Of a DNA stretch of 64,000 nucleotides, positions 9,842 to 17,873 are shown piece by piece. Source of the DNA: an uncultured Caryophanales bacterium. GTDB taxonomy: Bacteria > Bacillota_I > Bacilli_A > RFN20 > CAG-449. The DNA lies in contig CAMCEE010000001.1 in assembly GCA_945873815.1 (NCBI GenBank), positions 170,412 through 234,411 of the forward strand, written 5' to 3'. The notes under the pieces are model-generated. The model searched no databases, had not been told where the DNA came from, and was given only the letters and a program-made list of their open reading frames with translations. The first letter of the stretch is position 1, and each line of letters opens with the position of its first letter. Position numbers and translations under genes: made by a program.

Positions 9842-11398
9842 TTATCTACCACCTTTGAGTTTGACATCTAATTCGCCTTCTTTAATTATTAAAGCGACTC
9901 TATCACCGATGTTCCATAAATCTGGGCTATTGACGATGAATTCTTCTTCCTCTTCTTCATCCCATACAGTTATCTCATAGTGGTCACCTAGATAAATCAT
10001 ATTGATGATTTCACCATGGATATCTGATGATTCAAGGTTATCGGATAATTCAATATCGTCAAATCCAATTTCTACAGTTACTTGTACGTTTTCAACATCC
10101 TTTTCTTCGCCTTTCTCATTTACTAGTATGCCTTCTTCATTGAATTTGCATCCAGGGAAGAGTTTTAATACATCATATTTATGGTGAACTCCAGCAAAAC
10201 TTATATTGTAGTGCTTTGTGATGTGACCATCATAATAATTTGATGTGAAAGGTTTTTTCATGATTTGAATGTTTTCAGGTTCAACGTCAATTCCTACTTC
10301 TTTTCCTTCTTCATAGTCTTTTGTTGATTGAGCGATTAATTCGTTTTTGCCAACATTCATTATATATTCATAGTGCATTCCTTTGAAAATCTTTGATTTG
10401 ATTGTTGCTTTAACAATGCCTTTTTCAATAGAAGTGATGATGACATCTTCAGGACGAATAACGACATCAACTTTCTCGCTTGGAGAAAATTTTCCTTCAT
10501 CTGCAGGATCTGCATTGAATGCTGCGCCAAGAAATTTGATTTTATTGTCTTTTAATACAGTTCCTGTATAAATTGAACTTTCTCCGATGAAGTCTGCAAC
10601 GAAAGCATTATTAGGCTCGTCATAGATTGCTTTAGGTGATCCAACTTGTTGAATTTCACCATCACTCATAACGACAATTGTGTCTGACATTGTTAATGCT
10701 TCTTCTTGATCGTGAGTAACATAGATGAAGGTGATACCTATCTTTTTATGCATTTCTTTTAATTCAAGTTGCATTTCTTTTCTCATCTTAAGATCGAGTG
10801 CTCCTAAAGGCTCATCAAGTAAGAGGATTTGTGGCTCGTTAACAATTGCACGAGCGATTGCAATTCTTTGTTGTTGGCCTCCTGATAATGTGGAAACAGC
10901 TCTTTTTTCAAAACCTTCTAGATCAACTAATTTCAAAGCATGTCTAACTTTTAAATCAATTTCTTCTTTTGTTAGTTTTCTCATTTTATATGTTGGATTA
11001 CCATTATCATCAAGAACATTCTTTCCTTCTTTATCTAATATAGGTTTTGTTGTATCAGGTAAACGTCTATAATGAAGCCCAAATGCGATATTCTTATAAA
11101 TATTTAAATGTGTGAATAATGCATATCTTTGGAAAACTGTATTGATAGGTCTTTTATATGGAGGTAAAAGAGAAATATCTTCTCCATTTAATAAGATTTG
11201 ACCACTTGTAGGCATTTCGAATCCTGCGATCATTCTTAATGTAGTAGTTTTACCACATCCTGAAGGTCCAAGAAATGTAACGAATTCCCCTTTTTTAATC
11301 TTTAAGTTAAAATTTTCAACTGCATACACATCGGAATCATCAAATTTTTTACTGACATTATTTAATTCAATAATGTATTCGTTATTTACTTCATTCAT
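9842..11398 (-). CDS. potA: Spermidine/putrescine ABC transporter ATPase PotA (enlarged)
   Basis: Energises polyamine uptake. Motifs are Walker A GPSGCGKTTTLRMIAG (about residue 40), Q-loop FQRYALF, signature LSGGQQQRIAIARA, Walker B ILLLDEPLGALD and H-loop YVTHDQEEA. At 518 residues it exceeds the usual ~360-380. A charged insertion of about 35 residues (near 105-140, with LDKEGKNVLDDNGNP) precedes the signature. The C-terminal regulatory (TOBE) part is extended and split, with an acidic WDEEEEEEF run. The operon reads regulator-potA-potB-potC-potD. Confidence 0.94.
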   Translation of the reverse strand: MNEVNNEYIIELNNVSKKFDDSDVYAVENFNLKIKKGEFVTFLGPSGCGKTTTLRMIAGFEMPTSGQILLNGEDISLLPPYKRPINTVFQRYALFTHLNIYKNIAFGLHYRRLPDTTKPILDKEGKNVLDDNGNPTYKMRKLTKEEIDLKVRHALKLVDLEGFEKRAVSTLSGGQQQRIAIARAIVNEPQILLLDEPLGALDLKMRKEMQLELKEMHKKIGITFIYVTHDQEEALTMSDTIVVMSDGEIQQVGSPKAIYDEPNNAFVADFIGESSIYTGTVLKDNKIKFLGAAFNADPADEGKFSPSEKVDVVIRPEDVIITSIEKGIVKATIKSKIFKGMHYEYIMNVGKNELIAQSTKDYEEGKEVGIDVEPENIQIMKKPFTSNYYDGHITKHYNISFAGVHHKYDVLKLFPGCKFNEEGILVNEKGEEKDVENVQVTVEIGFDDIELSDNLESSDIHGEIINMIYLGDHYEITVWDEEEEEEFIVNSPDLWNIGDRVALIIKEGELDVKLKGGR

Positions 11399-11428
11399 AA
11401 TATGTTTTCTCCTTTATCCTTATAATAT

Positions 11429-11968
11429 TTAGAAGTTTGGTGGACTAGATATCCAAATTATTTTTGCTGGTGTTGTATTGTTGTTTTCAAGATAATGTGG
11501 TTTAGATGATTCATAATAGAAAGTTTCACCTTTTTTGCATTTAAATCTTTTATTATCAATACAAACAATGACGCTTCCTTCAAGAACATATCCGAATTCT
11601 TCTCCTTCATGTGGATAATCAATAGGGGTAGATTCCTTTGGATTTAGAACTAATAAAATAGGTTCTACTTCGTTTTTTTGTGCATTGGTAACTAACCATG
11701 TAATTGATCCGTAATCGTAATCACTTTCAATATAATCGTTTTTCGTGAATACAATCTTTTCAGTGATAGTATCTTTGGAAAAGAATTCATTTAGGTTTGT
11801 TCCTAGTACATCTAATATATCAACTAATGTTGAAATTGAAGGAGAAGTAAGATCGTTCTCTAATTGAGAGATATATCCTTTTGTTAGATCACATCTAATT
11901 GCTAGTTCTTCTTGCGTAAGATTTTTTAATAGACGCAATTCTTTGATTTTCTTGCCTATTTTAAGCAT
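11429..11968 (-). CDS. XRE-family HTH regulator with C-terminal cupin domain (polyamine operon)
   Basis: DNA-binding regulator. The N-terminal HTH (about 7-60: IKELRLLKNLTQEELAIRC with recognition helix region KGYISQLENDL) is followed by a cupin beta-barrel (about 105-178: HEGEEFGYVLEGSV and GETFYYESSKPHYLEN), the PuuR-like arrangement. It is the first gene of the polyamine operon, 30 nt before potA, so it probably senses a polyamine or related small molecule and controls its own operon. GAAGGAGGG precedes the ATG. A 21-bp palindrome 43 nt upstream is a plausible operator. Confidence 0.9.
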   Translation of the reverse strand: MLKIGKKIKELRLLKNLTQEELAIRCDLTKGYISQLENDLTSPSISTLVDILDVLGTNLNEFFSKDTITEKIVFTKNDYIESDYDYGSITWLVTNAQKNEVEPILLVLNPKESTPIDYPHEGEEFGYVLEGSVIVCIDNKRFKCKKGETFYYESSKPHYLENNNTTPAKIIWISSPPNF

Positions 11969-12010
11969 ATGACCCTCCTTCTAAAAAAAAGTTTCGAGAT
12001 TTTAACTAAA

Positions 12011-12031
12011 AAGTTTACATTCACTAAACTT
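12011..12031. promoter_or_regulatory. Candidate operator of the polyamine-operon regulator
   Basis: A perfect inverted repeat, AAGTTTA - 7 nt - TAAACTT, lies 43-63 nt upstream of the regulator start in an otherwise featureless AT-rich spacer. Size, symmetry and position fit binding by a dimeric XRE-cupin protein. This is inference from position only. Confidence 0.5.
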
Positions 12032-12370
12032 TAACATAGAAAATATAATTACTTTTATTTGAAAAATCAATATATTTTTTTTTAATTTTTATAAAAATAT
12101 TTTTCCTCTTTTCAATTACTATAGAAAAATGCCTAAACCTAGGACTTTTATAAATATAATTTCAATTAAAAAAATCATGTTTTTCTCTTTGAATTATGAA
12201 GGCGAAAAATTCTTTGAAATGGATTGGTAATTCAATGATAATTTTTTTTATACAAATTTTGATTTTTTTTATAGAAAAAATACATTTTTTATGTATAATT
12301 AATTATTTTAATATGAATAATATGTTTTATCTCTACATAATAAAAATATATATTATTTTTGAACTAATAT

Positions 12371-12379
12371 TGATATAAT
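12371..12379 (+). promoter_or_regulatory. Extended -10 promoter element
   Basis: TGATATAAT (TG-N-TATAAT) ends 25 nt before the ATG at 12,404 and 10 nt before AGGAGG. No good -35 is present at 16-18 nt, so an extended -10 promoter is the likely type. Confidence 0.45.
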
Positions 12380-12403
12380 GATTTTGTTTAGGAGGAAATT
12401 AAT

Positions 12404-13450
12404 ATGTCTGAAGAAAAGGATGTTGTAGATAATTTAGTAGAAGAAAAAACTGAAGAAGCTTCAAGAGAAAATGAAACACCTACTCAAGAAGAGAAACCTT
12501 TTGATGGTTTTTATGATGCAATTGAAGTTGGTGAAAGAGAAGAAGTACAAGAAAAAATTAATGATGCAAGAAAGGTCTTTAAAGAGATTCATAAAAATGT
12601 TATGTCGAGAAATAAGATTATTGGAATCGTCTTTTTGGTAATTATGCTTGGAATGGCTGTACTTGCTTATATATTCCCTGGAATTGTAATGTATATGTTC
12701 TTTGGAGTAATTGCTTTCTTTATTATTGTTCTTCTTTTATCGAAGAGTTTACGTGGAAAGATGGATGTTGCAGTTGGTGATTATTTGTTTGCATATGGAA
12801 TAAACTCAGATTCATTCGTTTATAAACATAATGATATTAAAGATGTGAAAATGGGTTTTAGAAATAAACCTGATGAAGACGTTATTAGAAGTTTAGCTTT
12901 TAAAGAAAAGGTTTTCCATATTGGAAGCCGTGATGTCATTAAAGGTACAATGGCAGGAATTAATTTTGAGACAGCAGATGTATCTATTAAAACCGGTGAA
13001 CCAAAAGATAGAAAAACACATAAGACTGTATTTGTTGGTAAAGTCATCACTTTATCTACTGAGATTAAGGATGAAGGTAGAGTTCTTCTTTATAGAAAGG
13101 GATGCGGAGATGCTGAACCGGATAATCTTAGTGATGTTAATGAAGTTAATGTTTCTTCATTAAGTGAAGAGTGGAAAGTTTATTCTTCAAATGATAATTA
13201 TGAAAAGATTTTTACTGAAAAAGTCATTGATGCTTTAAACTCATTATCTGTTGATGAATTATTAAATGATATTATCGTTTCTTTCCAAAAAGAAAGAATA
13301 ATGGTTGCTTTATCTTATGCAGATAGCTTAATGGTTATTCCTTTAGAGAATGATTTCAACATCGATGGAGTCGATCATTATAAAAAGGATGTTGAAAAAG
13401 TTGTTGAGCTAGTAAAAGCAATAAAATCTAATAAATATATTATAAAATAA
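12404..13450 (+). CDS. Hypothetical membrane protein, possibly DUF3137-like, 348 aa
   Basis: An acidic N-terminus (residues 1-45) leads to a short charged helix. Two transmembrane helices follow (about 71-90 and 94-112), and then a ~230-residue soluble domain that starts RGKMDVAVGDYLFAYGI and ends with an amphipathic Lys-rich helix. The order charged helix, paired helices, C-terminal soluble domain resembles DUF3137 proteins, but I cannot confirm it. AGGAGG lies 8 nt before the ATG. A strong terminator follows, so it is a single-gene unit. Confidence 0.8.
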   Translation: MSEEKDVVDNLVEEKTEEASRENETPTQEEKPFDGFYDAIEVGEREEVQEKINDARKVFKEIHKNVMSRNKIIGIVFLVIMLGMAVLAYIFPGIVMYMFFGVIAFFIIVLLLSKSLRGKMDVAVGDYLFAYGINSDSFVYKHNDIKDVKMGFRNKPDEDVIRSLAFKEKVFHIGSRDVIKGTMAGINFETADVSIKTGEPKDRKTHKTVFVGKVITLSTEIKDEGRVLLYRKGCGDAEPDNLSDVNEVNVSSLSEEWKVYSSNDNYEKIFTEKVIDALNSLSVDELLNDIIVSFQKERIMVALSYADSLMVIPLENDFNIDGVDHYKKDVEKVVELVKAIKSNKYIIK

Positions 13451-13460
13451 TGTAAGTGTG

Positions 13461-13491
13461 AAAGATGCTTGAGATATAGCATCTTTTTTTT
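13461..13491 (+). terminator. Intrinsic terminator after the 348-aa membrane protein
   Basis: AAAGATGC / GCATCTTT form an 8-bp stem with a 10-nt loop, followed by a T tract, 11 nt after the stop codon. Confidence 0.85.
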
Positions 13492-13706
13492 ACAATATAC
13501 AATTGCATTAAGTGAAGTTGAGAAATAAATATTACTAAATGCAATTTAGATAATGTAGATATTTACTGCTTATTAATGGAGAGAAAAAAGAAAGAGAAGA
13601 AGATAGAATCATTAATAAAATGTTCAATGGAGTGGTTTTCGATTACTCAATAAAAACCATATATCATAGAAAATATATCCTACATTTAAATATTTTCATT
13701 AGAATA

Positions 13707-13736
13707 TTACTTATCATAGGTAAATGATGATATAAT
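13707..13736 (+). promoter_or_regulatory. Promoter of the DUF402 gene
   Basis: A TTACTT -35-like hexamer, 18-nt spacer, and TATAAT with an upstream TG (extended -10). It lies 29 nt before the chosen start at 13,765. Confidence 0.5.
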
Positions 13737-13764
13737 ACATATGAACTTTCAAGGAGTTAGTATT

Positions 13765-14340
13765 ATGTTAGACGAGAACAGTATTGGTAAATGGATACAT
13801 GTTCAAAGCTATAAACATGATGGTACATTGCATAGAACATGGGATAGCGCCATGGTTGTAGATTTCAATGAAGATTATATCGTAATAGCTTCGACATGTA
13901 ATAAAGTTATAGAATCAGATGGGAGAAGATGGTTTACACGTGAACCTGCTATTTCTGTTTTCTTTTTTAAGGAATGGTATAACTTTATTGCTATGTTTAA
14001 AGAGAAGGATATCATGTATTATTGCAATATTGCTTCTCCTTCATTAATTGATCGTAATTGTATTAAATATATCGATTATGATTTGGATTTAAAGTTATTT
14101 CCTGATAAAAGTATTCTTCAATTAGATTCTAAAGAATATGAATATCATAAGAAGAAATATGCTTATTCTGATGATCTTGATTTTGTTATTAGAGCAGCTA
14201 ATGAAGATGTAAAAAAGCAAATGAGCAAACCTAATTGCTTTCCATTTGATGATGCTAAAATGAGAGAGTATTATCAAAAATTCTTAGAAATCAAAGAGGA
14301 ACAAGAACATAGATTAATAAAAAATAAAGAAGAAATATAG
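13765..14340 (+). CDS. DUF402 family protein (nucleoside tri-/diphosphate phosphatase-like)
   Basis: 191 residues from the ATG at 13,765, chosen because AAGGAG sits 8 nt upstream. The in-frame ATG at 13,741 has no ribosome site and falls next to the -10. The sequence IGKWIHVQSYKHDGTLHRTW, then WFTREPAISVFFFKEWYNFI, the polar segment YIDYDLDLKLFPD and the LDSKEYEYHKKKY helix follow the DUF402 pattern. That family includes the staphylococcal nucleoside di/triphosphatase Ntdp, in which the acidic D-Y-D-L-D cluster binds metal. Cytoplasmic, single-gene unit ended by a terminator. Confidence 0.88.
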   Translation: MLDENSIGKWIHVQSYKHDGTLHRTWDSAMVVDFNEDYIVIASTCNKVIESDGRRWFTREPAISVFFFKEWYNFIAMFKEKDIMYYCNIASPSLIDRNCIKYIDYDLDLKLFPDKSILQLDSKEYEYHKKKYAYSDDLDFVIRAANEDVKKQMSKPNCFPFDDAKMREYYQKFLEIKEEQEHRLIKNKEEI

Positions 14341-14360
14341 GTTCTTTAGAATCTAATGGG

Positions 14361-14392
14361 GCGACTAGCGTTAATCTAGTCGTCTTTTTCTT
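14361..14392 (+). terminator. Intrinsic terminator after the DUF402 gene (intron insertion target)
   Basis: A stem of GCGACTAG / CTAGTCGT (GACTAG core) with a ~7-nt loop runs into a T-rich tract. The group II intron remnant begins only 2 nt after it, so this terminator appears to have been the intron's target. Confidence 0.85.
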
Positions 14393-14393
14393 T

Positions 14394-14570
14394 GTGTGAC
14401 GGGCGTGACATATATTTAAAGGGTGAAAGTCCTAAGTAGGAACGTCGTTATAACTACATAGCGAAACTAAGTCTAGTACCATGAGGTATGTGATGAAAGA
14501 AGAGAATAGCAAATAGACTGGGTAACGAAAAGAAACTTGATATAAGGCGATTAACTAGTGGTGAAATAAT
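14394..14570 (+). mobile_element. Truncated group II intron, 5' domain I remnant
   Basis: About 177 nt begin with the intron 5' consensus GTGTG and align almost base for base with the first ~178 nt of the full-length intron at 61,649. Shared blocks include AAAGGGTGAAAGTCC, GTCGTTATAACTACATAGCG and TAGACTGGGTAACGAAAAG, with roughly a dozen substitutions. Similarity stops around GTGAAATAA, and no reverse transcriptase, domain V or domain VI follows. It cannot splice. It marks an old insertion later cut by a deletion or another insertion. Confidence 0.9.
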
Positions 14571-14734
14571 TAGACATCGTTAGAAACCAACATTTTTCCG
14601 ACAATTCTATTATGATATTTACTCAAATCCAAAAACATGGAGTTTAAACAAACTTTTAGGAATAGAATCCAAAAACTATAGAATAATAAATTTGATAAGT
14701 GTATAATGTACTTGTGTAGAGAGGGAAAATGTAT

Positions 14735-15934
14735 ATGAATATTATTAGAGAGGAATATTTAAATAGATTAATAGCCTTAAGAGATAAACATATTATAAAA
14801 ATAGTTACTGGGATTAGAAGGTGTGGAAAATCGACATTGTTTGAGATTTTTCAAGATTATCTAATTAATAATGGGGTTTCTAACGATCAAATTATTAGTA
14901 TTAATTTTGAAGATTATGATTATGAAGAGTTAACTGACCCTCACAAACTATATGAATATATCAAAGATAAAATAACTGGTAATAAAAAAATGTATGTCTT
15001 CCTTGACGAAATACAAAATGTTAATGACTTTCATAAAGTAGTAGATAGTTTATTTATCAAAAAAAATATAGATTTATATTTAACGGGTTCTAATGCTTAT
15101 ATGCTTTCTAGTGAAATTGCCACTTTAATTTCAGGAAGATATGTGGAAATTAAAATGTTACCTTTATCATTTAAAGAGTATGTTCAAAGTACTGGAGATA
15201 CCAATAATTTGAATAAAAAGTATAGAGACTATATTGAATTTAGTTCGTTCCCTTATGTTTTAGAACTTAAAAAACAATATAAAGAGATTAATGTTTATTT
15301 AGAGGGTTTGTTGAATACAATAATTCTAAAAGATATAGTTCAAAGAAATAAAATAGCAGATGTATTAATGTTGAAGAGTGTCTTAAGATTTTTGTTTGAT
15401 AATATAGGAAATCAATTATCAAGCAAAAAAATAGCGGATACATTAACATCTAATGGAAGAAAAATAGATTCAAAAACGGTAGAAAAGTATATTAATTCTT
15501 TAATGGAGAGTTATGTTATCTATCAGGCAAATAGATATAATATAAAAGGAAAAGAGTATCTTAAAACATTAGAAAAATATTATGTTGTTGATATAGGTTT
15601 AAGATATGCATTGTTAGGACAAAAATCAACTGATGTAGGGCATATTCTAGAAAATATAGTTTACTTAGAATTAATAAGAAGAGGATTTGAAGTCTATGTA
15701 GGAAAAGTCAACGAATTGGAAGTGGATTTCGTTGCTATTGATGGTAAAAGGACAATTTATTATCAAGTATCTGCGACAGTCAGAGATGAAAATACATTAA
15801 AAAGAGAGCTTGCCTCTTTAGAAAAAATATCAGATCACTATCAAAAAATTATATTAACCTTGGATGAGGATCCAGAGGCGGATTATAATGGTATAAGAAG
15901 AATCAATGTTTTAGAGTGGTTGATTGATAAATAA
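14735..15934 (+). CDS. AAA ATPase with DUF4143 domain
   Basis: About 399 residues. An N-terminal AAA_14 P-loop domain shows Walker A TGIRRCGKST (near residue 25) and Walker B MYVFLDEIQNV, with the sensor-like LTGSNAYMLS. A C-terminal DUF4143 domain ends in a nuclease-like segment with EVDFVAIDGKRTIYYQVS (a D-x-x-x Q-V core resembling PD-(D/E)xK). The family is common in gut bacteria and archaea, its function is not established, and it is often accessory. I prefer the ATG at 14,735 because GAGGG is 9 nt upstream; the ATG at 14,729 is too close. It sits between an intron remnant and an RHS fragment, which suggests transfer. Confidence 0.88.
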   Translation: MNIIREEYLNRLIALRDKHIIKIVTGIRRCGKSTLFEIFQDYLINNGVSNDQIISINFEDYDYEELTDPHKLYEYIKDKITGNKKMYVFLDEIQNVNDFHKVVDSLFIKKNIDLYLTGSNAYMLSSEIATLISGRYVEIKMLPLSFKEYVQSTGDTNNLNKKYRDYIEFSSFPYVLELKKQYKEINVYLEGLLNTIILKDIVQRNKIADVLMLKSVLRFLFDNIGNQLSSKKIADTLTSNGRKIDSKTVEKYINSLMESYVIYQANRYNIKGKEYLKTLEKYYVVDIGLRYALLGQKSTDVGHILENIVYLELIRRGFEVYVGKVNELEVDFVAIDGKRTIYYQVSATVRDENTLKRELASLEKISDHYQKIILTLDEDPEADYNGIRRINVLEWLIDK

Positions 15935-15970
15935 GACATCATAGAGTATGACGTCAGAACTTAGCTTTTT

Positions 15971-16495
15971 TTGGTATCCTCACGTTACTATTCGCCTGAA
16001 TTATGTAGATGGATTTTGCCAGATTCAATCGAATATTTAGAACCAAAAAATATTAATGGGTTGAATTCATACTGTTATTGCAACAATAATCCGATTATGT
16101 ACGTCGATCCTAGTGGACACTTTGATATTACTGCAACAATGATATGGGCTGTAATTGGTGCAGCTATAGGGTTTGGAGCTGCTTATATTCCTGATGTTAT
16201 TGAAAATGTTAAAGCCGACGGATTTCAATGGAGTGATTTAAATACTTTTGAAGGCAATTGGCAACATTATATCGGAGCGACTTTGGGTGGAGCTGAAGCA
16301 GGTGCTAATGCAATCAGTGGTATGCTAACATTTACAGGAGCAATGGTTGGTGGAATTATGGGGGTTAAAGTTCTAGGAGCTGAATTTTCATTCAAAAACT
16401 TTGCGTTATATCATCTTGGTGCAGCATACTTTGGAATTTATTCAATAAAGATTATTCTTGCTTATATTAAGAAAAAACTTAAGGAGAGATATTAA
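15971..16495 (+). pseudogene. RHS-repeat core C-terminal fragment with variable toxin tip
   Basis: The first ~45 residues carry the RHS-associated core: SRYYSPELCRWILPDSIEYL and INGLNSYCYCNNNPIMYVDP, then the conserved DPSGH boundary. After it a variable C-terminal tip of ~125 residues begins, rich in Gly/Ala with hydrophobic stretches (IWAVIGAAIGFGAAYI). The thousand-plus residues of RHS repeats that normally precede are missing. A TAG stop lies just upstream in frame, and the only start is a TTG at 15,971 without a good ribosome site. It is thus an orphan tip, probably left by recombination. The tip may be pore-forming, but this is a guess. Confidence 0.8.
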
Positions 16496-16974
16496 TGTAT
16501 TATCTTGAACAAAAACAATTTAAACCAGCAATGATTTTATTTGGAATACCATTTATTCCATGTATTATTGGATTAATTATTGCTAATCTATTGCTATTTA
16601 AACTCGAATTACTGATTATGTTATCTATAATTATTGGAGTCTATTTGATAATAGTTATTATTTTATGGAAACTTTCCAAAAGAAAAAACCATTATCTTTT
16701 ACTTAAGGACAATGAGATAGAGTTAGAATTTGTTGATTCTATTAAAGGTAAAATAAAATTAGAAGTTCAATTTGATGAAATAGTTAGATTTGAATATTAT
16801 AGAATAAATTCAATTAAAGGTTGGGTAATGTTGTTTTCATATATTTTTCCTAAATGTGTATATTTAACATATAATTCAAATGGAGAAGAACAAAAAAAGT
16901 TTATTGGATATTTAGATATTGGAGATATAAAAGAAGTATCAAAAAAAACAAATAGTGAATTAAAGATTTATTAA
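16495..16974 (+). CDS. Candidate immunity protein, small membrane protein, 159 aa
   Basis: The family is not recognised. Two adjacent hydrophobic helices (about 12-33 and 37-58) precede a soluble C-terminal domain of ~95 residues that looks PH-like (LLLKDNEIELEFVD, then FDEIVRFEYYRI). The start overlaps the stop of the RHS tip by one base (TAATG), so the two are translationally coupled. This is the usual layout of a polymorphic-toxin tip and its immunity gene. A membrane-located immunity protein would fit a membrane-acting toxin. The function is inferred from position only. Confidence 0.6.
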   Translation: MYYLEQKQFKPAMILFGIPFIPCIIGLIIANLLLFKLELLIMLSIIIGVYLIIVIILWKLSKRKNHYLLLKDNEIELEFVDSIKGKIKLEVQFDEIVRFEYYRINSIKGWVMLFSYIFPKCVYLTYNSNGEEQKKFIGYLDIGDIKEVSKKTNSELKIY

Positions 16975-17058
16975 TATATTTTAATTAACACAAACTTGCA
17001 GGAGTGTGATTATCTGGCTCTGTGGAATCTTATGGGGGTTATGTGGACGACAAAAATT

Positions 17059-17096
17059 AAAAGATGTGGAATTTTTTTGGGATTCTAGCATCTTTT
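17059..17096 (+). terminator. Possible terminator after the RHS/immunity pair
   Basis: AAAAGATG / CATCTTTT form an 8-bp stem with a ~22-nt loop, ending in a short T run. It is weaker than other terminators in the window. Confidence 0.4.
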
Positions 17097-17314
17097 CTTA
17101 TGAGGATGAATCAATCTTATGTGATTATTATAATCATAGTTGAGCGTTTTTTAAAAAAATGCTTGATAATATATGCTTTTGGAATCAATGCTGAAACATA
17201 ATATCTAGAAGATATGATTAGCAAAAAAAGATTGTCGTAGTAAATATGGATTAGAGATTTCTCCTATATGTGGAAAATAAAGAAATGATATATTATGTCT
17301 TTTACTGAATTAGA

Positions 17315-17342
17315 TTGAAAAATACTATAATAAAATTATAAA
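17315..17342 (+). promoter_or_regulatory. Candidate promoter of the tsaE operon
   Basis: TTGAAA, 16-nt spacer, TATAAA, ending 65 nt before tsaE. An overlapping TATAAT lies 11 nt upstream of this -10, so the exact element is uncertain. Confidence 0.4.
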
Positions 17343-17407
17343 ATGTGTGTTGCTGAATGAAAATTGGTGATACGATTATTGTGTATGACAATTAGTGAGG
17401 TTAGTAA

Positions 17408-17872
17408 ATGGAAGTTAGATATGTTTCAAATTCACTTGAGGATACAAAAAAACTCGCATTAATGATAGGAAAAAATCTATTTAGAGGAAGTGTGATTTCT
17501 TTAAATGGTGATTTAGGAGCAGGAAAAACTACTTTCACTCAGTCTTTAGCACTTTCTTTAGGAATTGAGGATAAGGTTTCTAGCCCTACTTTTAATATTT
17601 TAAAATGCTATTTTGATGGTAGTATGCCATTTTATCATATCGATGCTTACCGTCTCGAAGATGGAACTAATGCCAACATTGGCTTAGAAGAAGTTATTGA
17701 GGGTGATGGAGTTTGTGTAATTGAATGGGGACAATTTATCAAAGAAATGGTTTTTGAACCATTAGATATTCAAATTAAAATTCTTGATAATAATAGTCGT
17801 GAATTCGTGATAACTAGCAATTTTTCAAAATACGATGTTATTATGGAAGACTTAAAGGAGATATGTAGGTAA
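17408..17872 (+). CDS. tsaE: tRNA t6A biosynthesis ATPase TsaE
   Basis: ATPase that works with TsaB-TsaD to make N6-threonylcarbamoyladenosine at position 37 of ANN-decoding tRNAs. The P-loop GDLGAGKTTFTQ lies near residue 38. Switch-like SSPTFNI and the HIDAYRLE and CVIEWGQF segments are the family hallmarks. At 154 residues it has normal length. It is the first gene of tsaE-tsaB-rimI-tsaD, with spacings of 1-2 nt or overlaps, so it is one operon. Confidence 0.96.
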   Translation: MEVRYVSNSLEDTKKLALMIGKNLFRGSVISLNGDLGAGKTTFTQSLALSLGIEDKVSSPTFNILKCYFDGSMPFYHIDAYRLEDGTNANIGLEEVIEGDGVCVIEWGQFIKEMVFEPLDIQIKILDNNSREFVITSNFSKYDVIMEDLKEICR

Positions 17873-17873
17873 T

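Larger units (their letters stand above)
11969..12403. other. AT-rich divergent intergenic region
   Basis: The 435-bp spacer between the minus-strand polyamine operon and the plus-strand membrane protein is roughly 85% A+T. It holds the 21-bp palindrome near 12,020 and an extended -10 near 12,375. A 60-codon open frame inside (12,196-12,378) is mostly Ile/Phe/Asn/Lys, as expected from base composition, and I do not call it a gene. Confidence 0.6.
16975..17407. other. Intergenic region with possible gene remnants
   Basis: 433 bp without a supportable gene. A short in-frame stretch near 17,015-17,060 reads GSVESYGGYVDDKN before a stop and may be a remnant of a lost accessory gene. A weak terminator (17,059-17,096) and the tsaE promoter (near 17,315) are the only other signals. 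Confidence 0.5.

Noticed and set aside
10725..11072. 115-codon plus-strand ORF inside potA
   Set aside because: Antisense to conserved potA motifs; no ribosome site or domain.
12196..12378. 60-codon plus-strand ORF in the AT-rich spacer before 12,404
   Set aside because: Composition is almost only Ile, Phe, Asn, Lys and Leu, as expected from base bias, and there is no ribosome site; a promoter overlaps its end.
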